A DNA stretch of 64,000 bases from Blastobasis lacticolella (lineage: Eukaryota; Arthropoda; Insecta; Lepidoptera; Blastobasidae): assembly GCA_905147135.1 (NCBI GenBank), contig LR990042.1, positions 7,803,545 through 7,867,544 on the forward strand. The letters run 5' to 3'. A program made the translations under genes and the position numbers. The notes under the pieces are model-generated. The model saw nothing but the letters and a program-made list of their open reading frames with translations, was not told where the DNA came from and made no database searches. This document shows positions 36,101 through 48,354 of this stretch, piece by piece; position 1 is the stretch's first letter, and the number at the start of each line of letters is the position of its first letter.

Positions 36101-37257
36101 TGCAGTAATACTCACTAATCATGCTACCAATATTTAAAATGCTTATTCTGTCATCATCATCGTCCAACAAGAGCGCTTGTCTATTCTGGCTTCTGTCAGG
36201 CTTCGCTTTCCGACACTACCTCTTTTACTTCGCCTGGTCTTCAGTTAGTGTTTATGAAAGCCTACTATTTGACGAGCAAAATAGCTTCTATCCATATATT
36301 CAAAAGTGAATAGACTGAGCAGTAATTAAAGGCATGTCACTTAGCTTCCTACAACAGTTAATAAGCTAGTACGAGTATCGACGATTGGTCGGTATTTACT
36401 TCTTGGTAATAAATATGTCAACGTTAGTGATGGGCTGTCATTACGGTTATTTAGTAACGGTAAGCGGGTTTTTAAAGAAATCTAGGTGTCATTACAGTTA
36501 CATAGTATTATCGTGTCGTTAGGTATGTTTAAATTTTTATACTTAGCCACTACAACAATATCACGCTATTGTCTTAGGTGTCTCGTACCGAAAGTGTTTG
36601 GGATACACAAAACTCTTGTTTTGTGCCTACAAGGAAAATCCGAAACGAAATTCCTGCAAAATCTTTATAAACATTATATAAAACATAAGCGCTTCCCGCC
36701 GTCTGTCCCTATGTATCTATGCATGTACGCTTAGATCTTTTAAACTACGCAACGGATTTTAATGCGGTTTTCAACAATAGATAGAGTGATTCAAGAGGAA
36801 AATATATAAGCAAGAAAATAGGTAATGAAGGGCTACAGTAGGTGTACGCAAACGAAGCCGCGCCAGGTTCACTGGTTTAATATCAGAGAAGTTAGTATGT
36901 TTGTAATCGTAACAAATTATCAAATCTTGCTTTTCGTAAACTCAAAAAATGCAAATCCGTCTTACAAACATTTTACAAAGTTTAACGGGACAAAGCGAAG
37001 TGAAACCAGTCTCGCCTAATATGGAGGCAGTGGCGCGCGGCGGTCGTTGACCTCGGATGAGTCACAGACACTTGACATCCGAGACCACGCTTGCAACTGT
37101 TAAGGTGCATTTACATTGATAGTGCGATTACATTGGGCAGTTTGTCCGAATTTGGCGAGTTATGGACTTCCTGATAATATTAATAAGTTAGTCAGCAAAT
37201 TACAGCTGATTGCTCTGAGCTGCTGCGGGATGGGGTTGATGCAACATTATATACTGC
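36101..37257. other. Repeat-derived stretch without gene
   Basis: Includes a TTCTGTCAGGCTTCGC scrap at about 36190 (see 30000) and a stretch at 36640-36810 (CCGTCTGTCCCTATGTATC, AACGGATTTTAATGCGG) whose inverse appears at 37580-37660. No coding gene recognised. Confidence 0.4.
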
Positions 37258-38019
37258 CGATCACCATATGGCTATAATATATAAATAAAAAGTATTTATA
37301 AAATATTAATATACGATTTCAGAATCTCATAACAGCATAGGTATACCATCTAACGGTCAATAAATATTGTTTCTAGAATAACCATACAAAGACATCGATT
37401 TTAAATAGTGCCCTCGTTGATGACTTTTATATGGAAGTAGAATGGTACGGACATCATATTCGTTTTCGTTGGTTTGTAATATAATGTTACTAGTCGACCC
37501 GGCACGATTTCATTCGCGTGGCGTCCTACCCTTACCCTACCCTACCCTATACTTACTTAATCTCTGCCTATCCTTTTTTTTGTTGAAACCCGCATTGAAA
37601 TCCGTTTCGTAGTTTAAAACATGTATACATAGGGACAGACGACGGGAAGTGAGTTTGTTTTATGCTATGTATTAACAGTGTATAGTTGTGGACAGAATGG
37701 GCTCTTATGCTGTAAAAGTGCCGGCCGTCTATCCCGCCACGTCGGTCTCAACGACATAATTGCCTCGAATCTGATACAGGACGATCGCAAGAGGCCTGAC
37801 GGCATGTTTCTCGTGCCTTGGGAGCTAGATCGGTCGTTAGTATGGGACACCACATGCACAGATATTCTAGCAGCGTCCCATATATCTGTGACTGCTGCAC
37901 CACCTGAGACCTTGAAACTACGTAAACACGCAAATATCGTTGCCGTGGAAACTTTGGCAAAAAACTATTCACTTAGTACACGCTGTACCGATGTAGGTAA
38001 CATTGTAACTGGAAGTTAA
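37258..38019 (+). mobile_element. Retroelement fragment, copy 2, with a 330-base open C-terminal piece
   Basis: The AT-rich half at 37258-37490 matches 35280-35455. After an inserted repeat (37490-37660) an open frame reads CKSAGRLSRHVGLNDII, KRPDGMFLVPW and SLVWDTTCTDILAASHI. This is the order seen in the C-terminal domain of a class of invertebrate non-LTR retrotransposons. The frame is open to a TAA at 38017, but nothing upstream supports an intact element. Confidence 0.6.
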
Positions 38020-38316
38020 ATTTTCCCCTTTACAAGTAGTATAACATAACAACAGAGCTATTAAAAATAATAATGAAACTACCGGAAACTATAATGTAAA
38101 CGGCCCCTAACGTAGTATCGACTACGGTGAGATTTGCGGATCTAATTCATTACAACGGACCGGTGTAACTGGATCCAGATCTATTATTGGATCCGTGTTA
38201 ATAGAGCAGTCTATTTTAGTATGTTCAATTTCAAATCCTATTGTGGATAGACTTGTGGCTGACCAGACGGGTTGGGTGTCATTGGTATTGTATTTGCGAA
38301 TAATACGCACATGTGT

Positions 38317-38760
38317 TTATCTACGTACGAACATGTTAAAGAGTAGTTCGGAGTCTTGTTGCGTGATAGTATCAGAAACGAGGAGATCCGCAAGCGAACC
38401 AAGGTCGCCGACATAGCCCAAAGGATTGCCAGGCTTAAGTGGCAGTGGGCAGGGCATTTCGAAAAACAGATGGCCGATGAGGCAGTAACGTTCTCGAATG
38501 GCGATCACGTACCGAAAGACATGGCGTGGGTGGGGCTCCCACTAGGTGGACCGAAGACCTGGTAAAGATTGTAGGTACTGGCTGGATGCGGAAGGCACAG
38601 GGCCGGCTTTAGTGGATATTTCTGATAACGACAAGATGATGACGACTGGCATTTCAAACAGCAATATTGGGCGGGCCGTACACTTGTATACCAGCTTAGT
38701 GGAATGGTATAACACCCTTGTTATAAAAGTAAAGAGTAAGTCGATAAATTAGTCACCTTT
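38317..38760 (+). pseudogene. RTE-type LINE ORF2 C-terminus, frameshifted
   Basis: The frame from 38356 reads RNEEIRKRTKVADIAQRIAR and LKWQWAGH, a clear RTE-clade ORF2 C-terminal motif. After a frame change, WTEDLVKIVGTGWMRKAQ matches the next conserved block, then a stop. Broken by at least one indel, so nonfunctional. Confidence 0.75.
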
Positions 38761-39439
38761 AACTCTGCCTACAACGTTCATGAATCTCACATTTTGATCT
38801 CATTTTGTAAAATCAAAAGTCGATGGTGCATTCGTACGGCAAAGCTGATAAAGCATGCCTGAACATATACAATCTTACCATTAGCTTAAAGTAAAATAAA
38901 AAATCTCTCCGCAGATTAGGTCTGGGGTAGACCACATTATAATACATTCATAGCCAACACTCTCTTTTAAGTGCCAGCAATAACTCTCCACCTATCTTGT
39001 CAATACAGTCATGCACAACAGTTTTATCGCAACCACGCCAGCAATGGTATGCCGTCCTGCGATTGCTAAGCCGCGTAGGCGTGGAGAATGCGCGCCGTAC
39101 GCGCACGTACTGCCATTGTCATGGTAATTATCATATAATATTGTGTGTGCCATGGCAATTATCCCTATCAAGGCCCCTTATTCAGCCAAATGGCTCTAGC
39201 GCCTTATCGGACCTATCTGTAAATATAAGACGAGATGTTTTGCAACGGTTTGGGACAGTTGGAAATTTGTACAATGCAAGAACTTAAATGCATGAACATT
39301 TTAAGAATCATATTCGTATATCGTGACCTGTTTTATAGCATTCATGAATTAAATTTTTTATTTATTATATATATAATACCCAGGGGGTAAAGGACGAGTC
39401 ATTTGGACGTAAGGGACAGCTAATGATCCTTTCTCTTAG
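38761..39439. other. Gene-free stretch
   Basis: An ORF of 96 codons at 38997 is not recognised and has no supporting splice or promoter context. GC-rich CGCGCCGTACGCGCACGTAC lies near 39090. Confidence 0.4.
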
Positions 39440-39545
39440 CAAACTGATTATGGCTAAAGATGCACCAAATACCGTGAATGGTGCTGTAACGGCAAAGCGT
39501 AATTTTCTTGAAGTGGTAATGTTCCTATGCTCTTGTACTGTACGC
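39440..39545 (+). repeat. Short dispersed repeat, copy 2
   Basis: Shares ACCAAATACCGTGAATG and TTCTTGAAGTGGTAATG with 236-347. See that entry. Confidence 0.5.
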
Positions 39546-40222
39546 TCGGTAATAACTGTAATATACATATTCTTATTGATACGAAGGTATATATAGGCCT
39601 GTTTTCTTAGTTTGAGCATATTGTTTTTTGTGTATATCGGAATATTGCGTTTCCACCCGGCTGAGATTGGTATACTATGAGACTAGACACCCATGACTCC
39701 GATATCTGTAAAGATCGAATGGTCTTGATAAAATGAAATACAAAAAAAGGTGTTTGCATTGCGTAAACACAAGAGAAAACGTGCGAATAACTAAGAGGAA
39801 ATTAACTCTGCTATCACGTTGGCTATCTGCTCGTTTGCCACAGCGTAGCATAAGAAAGAGAGTGTATGTGAAACACACCAACTAATGCTCAACCTTTTTT
39901 CTCAATGTGCCTTATTCTAGTACAAACCAATTAGGATCTGCGTGGGCTATATAATGGACTGAAAATTGTTTATAATGTAAATTATAAAGAACATTCGTGG
40001 GTTATGGCATACCATAGAGCATACCATCTATGAGGATTATGTCTAACAGAGAACGATCTCTTGAAGTGGAAAAAGACCTATTCCTCCAAGCACACGAAAT
40101 CTAAGAATCTGTTTCTTCAAACCCTTGACAAGTACCTAATGCATATTGACAAAATCACGATTTCATTAACGCAGTCCTGGCATCGGCTCCCGAGTGTGAT
40201 ATATTGGTCTGGCAATGGGTGG

Positions 40223-40470
40223 ATCATCATCACAGCCCATAAGACTTAGGGCCTGTCCCACGAAAGAGGAGGTTATTGCCCCCATCTCCACGCTTGGTAG
40301 GCGGGTTGTAGATCGCAGTTTTATAAATATAACAATGGAAAATGCTGCTGCCCATTTTCCAGGCTACGGAAACTCTATATATTTTGCCTCGAAAACTTAA
40401 GTCGCCTTTTACGACACCCACGAGTGTAAGTGGTTGGTACTATTCTACTCTACCGGACATCACACGGCCA
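40223..40470 (-). mobile_element. Family A repeat, minus-strand copy
   Basis: The complement of the family A consensus end to end: CATCATCACAGCCCATAAG, then GGCGGGTTGTAGATCGCAG, AAGTCGCCTTTTACGACACC and CCGGACATCACACGGCC. Confidence 0.7.
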
Positions 40471-41689
40471 AATGACTGGATGGGTGGATGTGTGTAAGGA
40501 ATGCCTGAAGTTCTGCGAGATGATCAATGAATAAGGCAATTTTCAATTATTGTAGTTTTAATTAGAATATGTAATTTGACAGTGGGTCGCCTGTAATGCT
40601 GTAAAGTGTGTTTTCAATAAATAAATAAATAAATTTTCTTTGTTTAATTTTATTAAATTGATTAGGTTAAGAAGTTGCTTAAAATTATAATAATTTTAAT
40701 TTTGTTCAGTGATAATTATAGCGGTATCATTTCGAAATATGTTATTGCTATAAAATTATTATTCATCTATTCCCATAATCATATGTGTAACATATACTGC
40801 ACTTAGTGACATTACCTAATGCAGCTTGCGGCGGCTACTTGCACAATTTATATAATTTCTCGAGAACATGGTAACACAATTATTAACGACTGAACGACGA
40901 ATTATTTATATTATGCAACATGTCTCCTTATTTATGTAGCATAAAGATATCGAATTATTACCCTTAAAATTTCAATGAAATCATAGAAAACCTTGACCCG
41001 AATAGGTGCTGCAAGCGGAACAGTTTACCCGATATCATAACTATAAAGCTTATAGCAATAAATAAACCAGGTTTATTGTCTTTAGAAGTACGGACAGTAG
41101 TTACAAAGTTACTTGATTTAAGTTTAATTTATTCTGTACCTATACTTTATAATGGTCTATAGATACGCACATGTTGGGGTATTTATGGTTCAGACCAATT
41201 CTAAGTTAGTAGGGCTGTTAAATACGTTAGCACTTTGTGGACATGTCAGATCTACTCACTATTTTAATGAGATATTGTAAATGTAAAGGTGTGTCTGTCA
41301 CCCTTTTACATTTGACATTTGCCTTGTATCTGTTACCGTACAATAAACCTAATTAAAAATCCGTTCAATGTAAGTATTTACTAAACAAATTTTTTGTTGG
41401 GGTTCAGTAATACCTTTAAATGTAGTTGAGAGTGTTGTGAGGACGACGTCAACGATATGATTATAATGTCATTGTGGCCGCACAAATATTTGACAATCAC
41501 CGTATGTTGACGGTGGCTTACGGTCATCGATTTCTTGAGGATGCTCCGTAGAGGAGCGAAATATGTGTCTAGGTGCGAATTAAAGTGGTGTGGTGGGGCT
41601 GGCAGTGATGGGGGTAGTGGTGTAGTGTGGTGATCCATTGACAGGTGAGACTAAGTTATATGTTCATTTTATTCTACTAAGGTGGCAAA
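40471..41689. other. Gene-free stretch
   Basis: AT-rich. The minus ORF at 41381-41638 is not recognised. No repeat family assigned. Confidence 0.4.
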
Positions 41690-41900
41690 CAAGCTTACGG
41701 CCTGCCTGATAGTAAGCAGTCACCGCAGCCTATGGACGTTTACAATACCTGGGGCATCACCCACGCGCTGCTGACCCCGTAAAAACCTTTTTACCCCTTT
41801 CTTGAAGAACTCCATGTTGTACTTTCCAGGGAAAACCTCTCCAGGTAGTTCATTCCACAACCTTAGTGTGCGTTGGAGAAAGTCATTTATTAACAACTAA
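41690..41900 (-). mobile_element. LINE ORF2 C-terminus and 3' end, minus strand
   Basis: On minus, FLQRTLRLWNELPGEVFPGK is followed by YNMEFFKKGVKRFLRGQQR, then GDAPGIVNVHRLR before a stop. This is a typical insect LINE ORF2 C-terminus, related to the fragment at 424-539. The sequence after the stop (CTGCTTACTATCAGGCAGGC) is a usual 3' UTR word. Confidence 0.65.
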
Positions 41901-42141
41901 TTAATTATGGAGTCTCGCGAATTAACGCCTGATATGATATTTTTTATTGCCTTGGGAGGCACACGGACGTATGGTTCACCTGATGGAAAGCGGCCTGAGA
42001 CATTTGCAATCTAAGGGTTGCGGATGTGGTGCCTTACCAGCAAGTACATCTAACAGTACTTCGGTAATGGAATTAATACAATTTAACAGTATTATAAAAA
42101 CGAATAACTCAATACCACAGGAACAATACTATATCGCGATG

Positions 42142-42973
42142 TATATGTCGCAGCCATCTGGTTAAATCAGCCATTTAATGAGTAGGCTAGCCTGTTAATT
42201 ATACGCCGGCATTCAATTGAATGCCTAGGCCGATAGTTGATAGAACAATCAACGCTTAACGTTTAACTAGTTGGCTTATTGTAAGCCAGCCCTTTGAAGA
42301 CGGCTGACGTAAAAGCAGGCAGGTGATTTAAATTTAGTTCAAATTTTATCCACTGCAGCACTGGTAGTCATTAAAACAAATGTGGCGTCAGACAGCTCGC
42401 ACAGCAAGCAATGTTTTTGTATTTTCATCGTTTTAACTAAATTTAAAGTGTGGTACCTAGATGGTTTTAAGTAAGAATAAGGATAACTTAATTTGTTCAT
42501 TTTCTTTTCATACTTACAAATAGAAACAAATGTCTAAGAAAGTTTCGTGCCATTTTATATTTAATATTATAAAATAAGAAAGTGCATTCTTCCTATACTA
42601 CATTGTTGCAAATAGTTAATAAGTTATAAGTTTAAAGTTATTATTGTGGTAAATACTATAAATTTTATAGCAATGCAATTACTAATTGAATTTGTTGCCA
42701 CTAATATTTTCGTTTCTAAATAAAACTTATATTTATTAATTCGTATTTTTTTATCTTAAGTAAAGTTATCATATAATTTACGAATGGTCACTCAAACCAA
42801 ACATATATATTCTATTAACAAAATGGCTAAATAACGTTCAGCCAAGTAGCTGCACGTTACATTCAACTACTTGGCTAGTTGTCCTTTAGCCATTCAATTG
42901 AAGGCCGGCGTTTACTTAACGGACTAGCCTTCTAATTAAATGGCTAATTTAACCAGATGGCTGCGACATATAT
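42142..42973. mobile_element. MITE-like element with about 55-bp terminal inverted repeats
   Basis: The left end TATATGTCGCAGCCATCTGG, then TTAAATCAGCCATTTAATGA, is matched in inverse at the right end by TTAAATGGCTAATTTAACC and AGATGGCTGCGACATATATA. Subterminal GGCTAGCCT/ACTAGCC words also pair. The interior of about 720 bases has no transposase ORF, so the element is non-autonomous. A TA or TATA target duplication is possible from the flanks, suggesting a mariner-type enzyme, but this is not proven. Confidence 0.7.
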
Positions 42974-43270
42974 ATTAACACATTGCAATAAAAAATTTGT
43001 TGATCATGGTCCATAGTTGATAAGGTCCTCATATTCTTTTAATTGTTCAACAAATTGTGACATAATTCTCACACTTCTAACATAGGGCATATCCTTATTT
43101 ATACATCCAATCTTAGCTCTCAGATCTAGTTCAACTGGCGGGCTGCGCCCACAAAACATATGCATACATATATATAGCGGTTGTGTTTCCTGCGTGCAAG
43201 CGACACAGGCGGGACTTTATGCCTATAGACACACCTAGGTAGCCCACAGGTATACCTACAGGACATAGAC

Positions 43271-43278
43271 TATAAAAG
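43271..43278 (+). promoter_or_regulatory. TATA box, CPR gene 3
   Basis: ACTATAAAAGCAGG lies 92 bases upstream of the gene 3 start codon, predicting transcription start near 43300 and a leader of about 60 bases. Confidence 0.65.
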
Positions 43279-43362
43279 CAGGGCTTATCTCGCAATTCGG
43301 CACACAACAGGCCCTAGTGCTTACGGTGAAGTACTGTGCAACACTTAGACAAAATTAGGAAA

Positions 43363-46300
43363 ATGTTCGCTAAGGTAACTTGTTCGACTACTTTTGTGCC
43401 GTGTTTTGTGTTCGAATCTAGTTTGTGATTACTTGATTTATGGTTTGGTTTGAGTACTTTGTGTCGTGACCAAGGTCGTTTATATGTAGATATTACCTGT
43501 AATCTCGTAAATATTTATATTTGAGATAGGAGTTCGCAGAAAACCTTTAATTGATTTTTAATTTTAACTACTACTAGACATTAGTTAGACTATAATTTTC
43601 TTAACCTTTTACAACTTAAATTGTATCTATGCCACTGAAACATCTAGTTGCCAGTTACATAATATGCAGAATGCGATAAATCACTCAAAAAAGCAAAAAA
43701 CAAAATTCTGATGGCGTTGCTTTGAATTAAATTAATTTAAGAAAACTATTTTGATTACTTAATTAGAATTCCGGGACATTGTCTTAATTTCCTTGGGGGC
43801 TTTAAACTCAAAATTATCTGTTTTACGTGATTCTTGAACAAACAAATGACACAACTATTTCTTTGTATTCACTCTACTATTATTGGAAACTGCACAGCTG
43901 TACAGTACTTTTTGAGATTATCGCGTTCAAAACAGACAGACAAGTAGCCAAACGAATCACCAACTCTAGAAAACTTTGCTATCATGACTAACCTACCTTG
44001 GAACACCAGGTGATACTATCCTGTGCGCTTCTGTGCGTGGTCCGCGCTGGCATCATCGCGCCCCATGGAGCCCTGTCGGCGCAAAGCCTCGTTCTGGGGG
44101 CCCCAGGACTAGCCCACGGCATTGGGGCCCCCGCCTTAGCCGCTCCAGCCCTCGGACTAGGCTATGGAGGCTATGGAGGACTCGGATACGGAGGATATGG
44201 ATTGGGTATGATTTAGGTTTTAAGACATTCGTGGTTATTCACTACACTTTTACTACAAATATTTTCAATTGTAGTAGTTTCAAAAATTCGAAGTGAGGGT
44301 AATAGTCGAATCCGAAAGAGGATGGACCGATATATCTGTCCTTAGGAACGACTTCACACTGCGGCGTCAGTGAAATCATGAGCATGACGCATGCAATTTC
44401 GTCGAAATATCGAGTTAAAGTTGAGAATGGGTATGATTTGGCCTGATAATAGTCGATATATTAGGGTTTCACAATTAGGCTGGCGTTAGTTCAGATAGTT
44501 TCAAATATCATGTAACAAAGAGTGATAGCATCCCTTATCAGACTGAAAGACTGATCTGACGTCAGACTGATAATGTGACCCCTATCATAGGCGTTTGATA
44601 CGCCGGATACAGACATCGTCACGCCTCTTTCCCTTAGGAGAAGACAGGGACCACATCGTTCCACTTGCTATGGTCCTGAAAAACTTTTGCCGCTTACTTC
44701 ATATTCGATAATTATACTCTTAAATTAATACAAAACGAAGAAACTTCTTTGCCACGGCATCAGTTTTGGATAAAATATATGAGTTTTGATCGTCTGTGAG
44801 CAAAGTGGTCTATTGGTAGCGTCGGTGGCCTAACCGGGAGCGTCGATGGCCTAATGGTTAAGGGGTCCGACTCGTACTCTGAGGTATCAGATTCTAACTC
44901 CAGTGCCGCCATGTATTAAAAGCTCTTTTCTAAAAGCTAGCGTTCTCTGAGTGCCCCAGCGCGGTCCATACAAACGTAGTTTGATCATATTTTCAATATT
45001 TTGATATATATTTGGAAACGTGATTCAGAAACCAATATCATTGCTTTTAATTTGTCAGATTATCGTTAAAACATTTCGCTTCAAAGTTGTACGGGATTTT
45101 TCGTATGAAAATCTTAAATCCCATGTCACTTTGAAACGATATATTTTAAATTTTAATCTGACAAATTCAAAGCACAGAATATATTGGTTTCTGATCACGT
45201 TTACAAAATTTAATTGGCTTTACATTTGTTGTAAAGTGTTTCACTTTTGGCACGACATCAGTTGAACACTAACCGATGCTCTTACGGTGAGGGAAAACAT
45301 TGTGATGAAACCTGTACATTTAGGCGACTAAATGTGTAACCATGATCAAATCTGGTCAGGTTCCCCCGTAAAAAGGGCAACGGAGGTCAAGCAGCAGTCA
45401 CTCTACTGTAATTATCTATCTGCCATGGATCATGGTCAAGGCGGATCCCTGGCCATCGCGCGCATTAATGCCAAGATAATTATAAGTTTTGATCAATTAG
45501 TTAAGTTACTGTAACCTTTGCTACATTATACCTATATAATGTTGTAGTTATTTCAAATGTGTATTAGACATTAGTGTTAGTCTATGGCATAGTTACGAAG
45601 AATTAAATAATAAAACCCTCTAGACAATTCTAAAGAAGTAACAGCATGGGCTTTGGCCAAAATTTAAGACAATTGGTTTCCGTTTATATTTATTCATAAA
45701 TAATGAACCAATAATTAGTATATCATCGCCTAGACATGATTATTAACCTAGGTAGATAAATCGTAACAAGGTTTTATAATATAAAATTTTAATTATTGTT
45801 TATAGCGTGCATTTTCTTAAAATAGGCGTGCTGTTCTCAATACATGCATGATAAACTTTTCTGCAAAATAATTGTTCACTTTACATTTATTTATGAATTA
45901 TGTATTTTCATTTATAAATTATAAATATACGTTCGATATACGTAGAAATTGCCAAATAAATATTATGTCTATTATGTCTATGTCTTATGTCTATACGTAA
46001 ATTTTATGGACGTTTGTCAGGAATACATAGCCGTACGGGGAAAAGGTTATTATTATATCACAATAATATTATTGCCACTGTGCAGGAAGAAAAGTTAGCG
46101 TTGAACTTTGAATAAAGTATGAGAGTTCACCCAACACAAAGGTCTTTTATTAAATATAGCCCAAAAATATACCTTGATGTTTGTTATAGTTGGAAGAGCG
46201 AGCACGCAACTTCAGATACTTTTTAAAATTAAACTTGATTTTAATTTGTTATCGATACGACATAGGTATGTATGTCTTGAACTAGGCAGGTCTGTACTTA

Positions 46301-48354
46301 ATAATGGCGTCCCAGTCATTGTTTTTGTGGAAGTTATTCTTGTTGACGTTGTTGATAAATTTAGTTCGATTCTCAATCGCGAGCAAAGTAATTTTGCACG
46401 CACTGTAGTTAAAGGATCATTATAATCTTGAATCCTTCTAGGCTAGAGTGAATAGACTGTTCTTAGACCAGCACGCTTCACCATCGGCCGTTACTTACCA
46501 CCAGGTGAGATGGTGGTCTATTGCCTGGCTAGTCTCAAAACATAAAAGATACTTTGTGTATGACGTACTTAAAAAATTGATGTCAGCCCATTCTCAGGTC
46601 ACGGTGGGTTGGTCGCGGCCGCGGCGCCCATTCTGCGCGCCCCCATCGCGCACGCTGCCGCCCCTGTTGAGGTTTATGTGAGTACCAGATTTTCCTGGCT
46701 TTCCCGTGCGATTTGAAGCTTTTCTTAGCGCTTTTATGAAGATAAACCTCGTACTCTTGGCAGACAAGTTGGAGGTCGCTAAAAATGCTGCTATAATTAT
46801 TTTTGTTTACTAAGTACCTATTATGTTAAGAACCATGGGACCAAGCGGACCCTGGGCTCTCGCATACCGCGCGGGGCAGAAGCGGGACATAACACCAAGA
46901 TGATGAGGATAATGATGTTAAGAAACATAGGGTTGACTCGAAGCGAGAGACAGTGACAACGGCTTACGACGCAAGGAAGCCGAAGACCGGCGAAGTGCGA
47001 GGAGGAAGAGTAGTGAAGCGGATACTTGCAGGAGCTGGTGACCGTTACTTAGAAGTTCAGAGCTCGATGGTAGAAAAACCTACACAGACCACGAATTAAT
47101 AATTGGCACCCTTTTGAACCTTTAGAAGAAATTCACCATTTAATCCACAATATGAATTCAACCCGCCTGCCAAGCGTGGAGATTATGACAATAACCTCCC
47201 CTTTCTTGGGAGAGGCCCTAAGTCTTGCAGTGGACTGTTATGAGCTGTGATGATGATGAACGCATTTTTCAAACCAAGATCTACCAATAGAGTACCGTTA
47301 CCACCCGAAAATCACCACATCTTACGTCTCTTATGACCATTACTTTTTCACCACTCGTTTAGTGTACTTCCTAGTACGAGTTCGGGCGAGAGCGCAGCGA
47401 AGTTAACAACGGTCTAACGACCCAGACAGTAGTTGAACAGTCGGGAGCCGGTTGGTACCCCGTTACTGTATACACTCCCTAACTGCAAACCTACACTTTC
47501 CAGTCCCACCCCCGCTACCAGTTCAACTACGGCGTCGCCGACGGCCACACCGGCGACCAGAAGAGCCAGTGGGAGGCCCGAGACGGTGACGTCGTGAAGG
47601 GGCAATACTCGCTGGTCGAACCTGACGGCACCGTGCGCACTGTCAACTACTCCGCCGATGACCATAATGGGTAAGCAGTGTTTTTAAAATTAATACTGCG
47701 GTAGTCCTTGACTTCGTTCGTGTATGTGTTCGTGTACATGCTGTTACACCATGTTTCGGAGGGAATGACATCGATAGACGAGCCAAGAGTTTAGTTCGGT
47801 ACTCGGTGGCTCGGTCTTCTATCTAGTTCACTTCGGTGAGTTCACAGAAGCGACACGAACTCTTCCCATCGTACGCCCTTTACCATCGGTCAACGAGGGC
47901 AACAAAAAGTCGTCATCCATACCTGATATACTTGTTACTTAATTATTGGAAAACAATTTTATGCGCGTTGCTAAGGACTATGATTCTGTAGCTGCGTCAC
48001 TGTTACATGAGGTCTTTAAGTCAAGAGTATTCAATTGGTATCTTTTAGAACAGCATGCTGCATCTTCAACCTCATCGTCGCTTTCGATCAGGTAGATGAG
48101 GTCATATACAAAAATATGTTTTAGTGTTGTTCAGTGACATAGAATTGTATTTGTTCGTGAAAAAGTTACCAACCAAAATCCCCGTAAACTTTCGATTGCT
48201 CCCCTAATTGGTAGCGTAATATTTTGTCCACTGAATTCCTCTATGCCTCTCCAGATTCAACGCAGTGGTGAGCCGTGCCGGGCATGCCGGGCATCCCGCC
48301 GTCGCGCCTGTGGTCGCCGCACCAGCGTACGCGCACGGGCACCTCCTTGGCTAA
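43363..48354 (+). CDS. CPR gene 3: RR-2 cuticular protein, 184 aa, five coding exons
   Basis: Exons: 43363-43374, 44010-44205, 46598-46677, 47504-47670, 48255-48354; all junctions GT-AG with matching phases. Signal peptide [17 protein letters not shown] (1-17). Residues 18-96 are Ala/Pro/Gly-rich with [14 protein letters not shown] and [17 protein letters not shown]. Residues 97-159 are a canonical RR-2 domain: [40 protein letters not shown], then [10 protein letters not shown] and FNAVV. The tail has [12 protein letters not shown]. If exon 2 were not spliced the frame would stop at 44216, giving a 76-residue secreted Gly-rich peptide; the downstream in-phase exons make splicing much likelier. 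The RR intron is phase 2 inside the Gly before FN, shared with genes 4 and 5. Intron 2 carries a SINE with a nested hairpin. Confidence 0.93.
44226..44430 (+). repeat. Dispersed repeat (family I), intron 2 of gene 3
   Basis: TTCGAAGTGAGGGTAATAGTC, GATATATCTGTCCTTAGG and CGACTTCACACTGCG are found inverted at 54830-54965. The first 40 bases also resemble 22815-22860. Confidence 0.55.
44818..45487 (+). mobile_element. SINE family B, copy interrupted by a hairpin element
   Basis: Head at 44818 with a partly duplicated start (GCGTCGGTGGCCTAACC, then GCGTCGATGGCCTAATGG). It breaks off near 44952 and resumes near 45261 with GTTGAACACTAACCGATGC, CTCTTACGGTGAGGG and the usual body and tail. About 310 bases of foreign sequence sit between. 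Confidence 0.7.
45018..45200. repeat. 183-base hairpin nested inside the SINE
   Basis: ACGTGATTCAGAAACCAATA faces TATTGGTTTCTGATCACGT; further in, TTAATTTGTCAGATTA faces TAATCTGACAAATT, and CTTCAAAGTTGTACGGGATTT faces AAATCCCATGTCACTTTGAA. Arms of about 80 bases with a short loop: a foldback MITE. Confidence 0.75.
46440..46535 (+). repeat. LINE 3'-end-like scrap in intron 2 of gene 3
   Basis: TAGGCTAGAGTGAATAGACTG, GCCGTTACTTACCACCAGGTG and GAGATGGTGGTC recall the 3' UTR words of lepidopteran LINEs (ACCATCAGGTGA). It ends about 60 bases before exon 3 of gene 3. Confidence 0.4.
46831..46905 (+). mobile_element. SINE family B, 3' tail fragment
   Basis: GACCAAGCGGACCCTGGGCTC, GGACATAACACCAAGATGATG match the tail of the full copies. 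In intron 3 of gene 3. Confidence 0.5.
47157..47262 (+). mobile_element. Family A repeat, 3' part
   Basis: AACCCGCCTGCCAAGCGTGG, AGATTATGACAATAACCTCC and GAGCTGTGATGATGATGA are nearly identical to the 3' part of the copy at 6959. In intron 3 of gene 3. Confidence 0.7.

Noticed and set aside
44010..44216. Complete 76-residue secreted Gly-rich peptide if exon 2 of gene 3 reads through to the TAG at 44214
   Set aside because: A GT donor eight codons-equivalent before the stop joins in phase to three further exons encoding a full RR-2 domain, a much stronger model.
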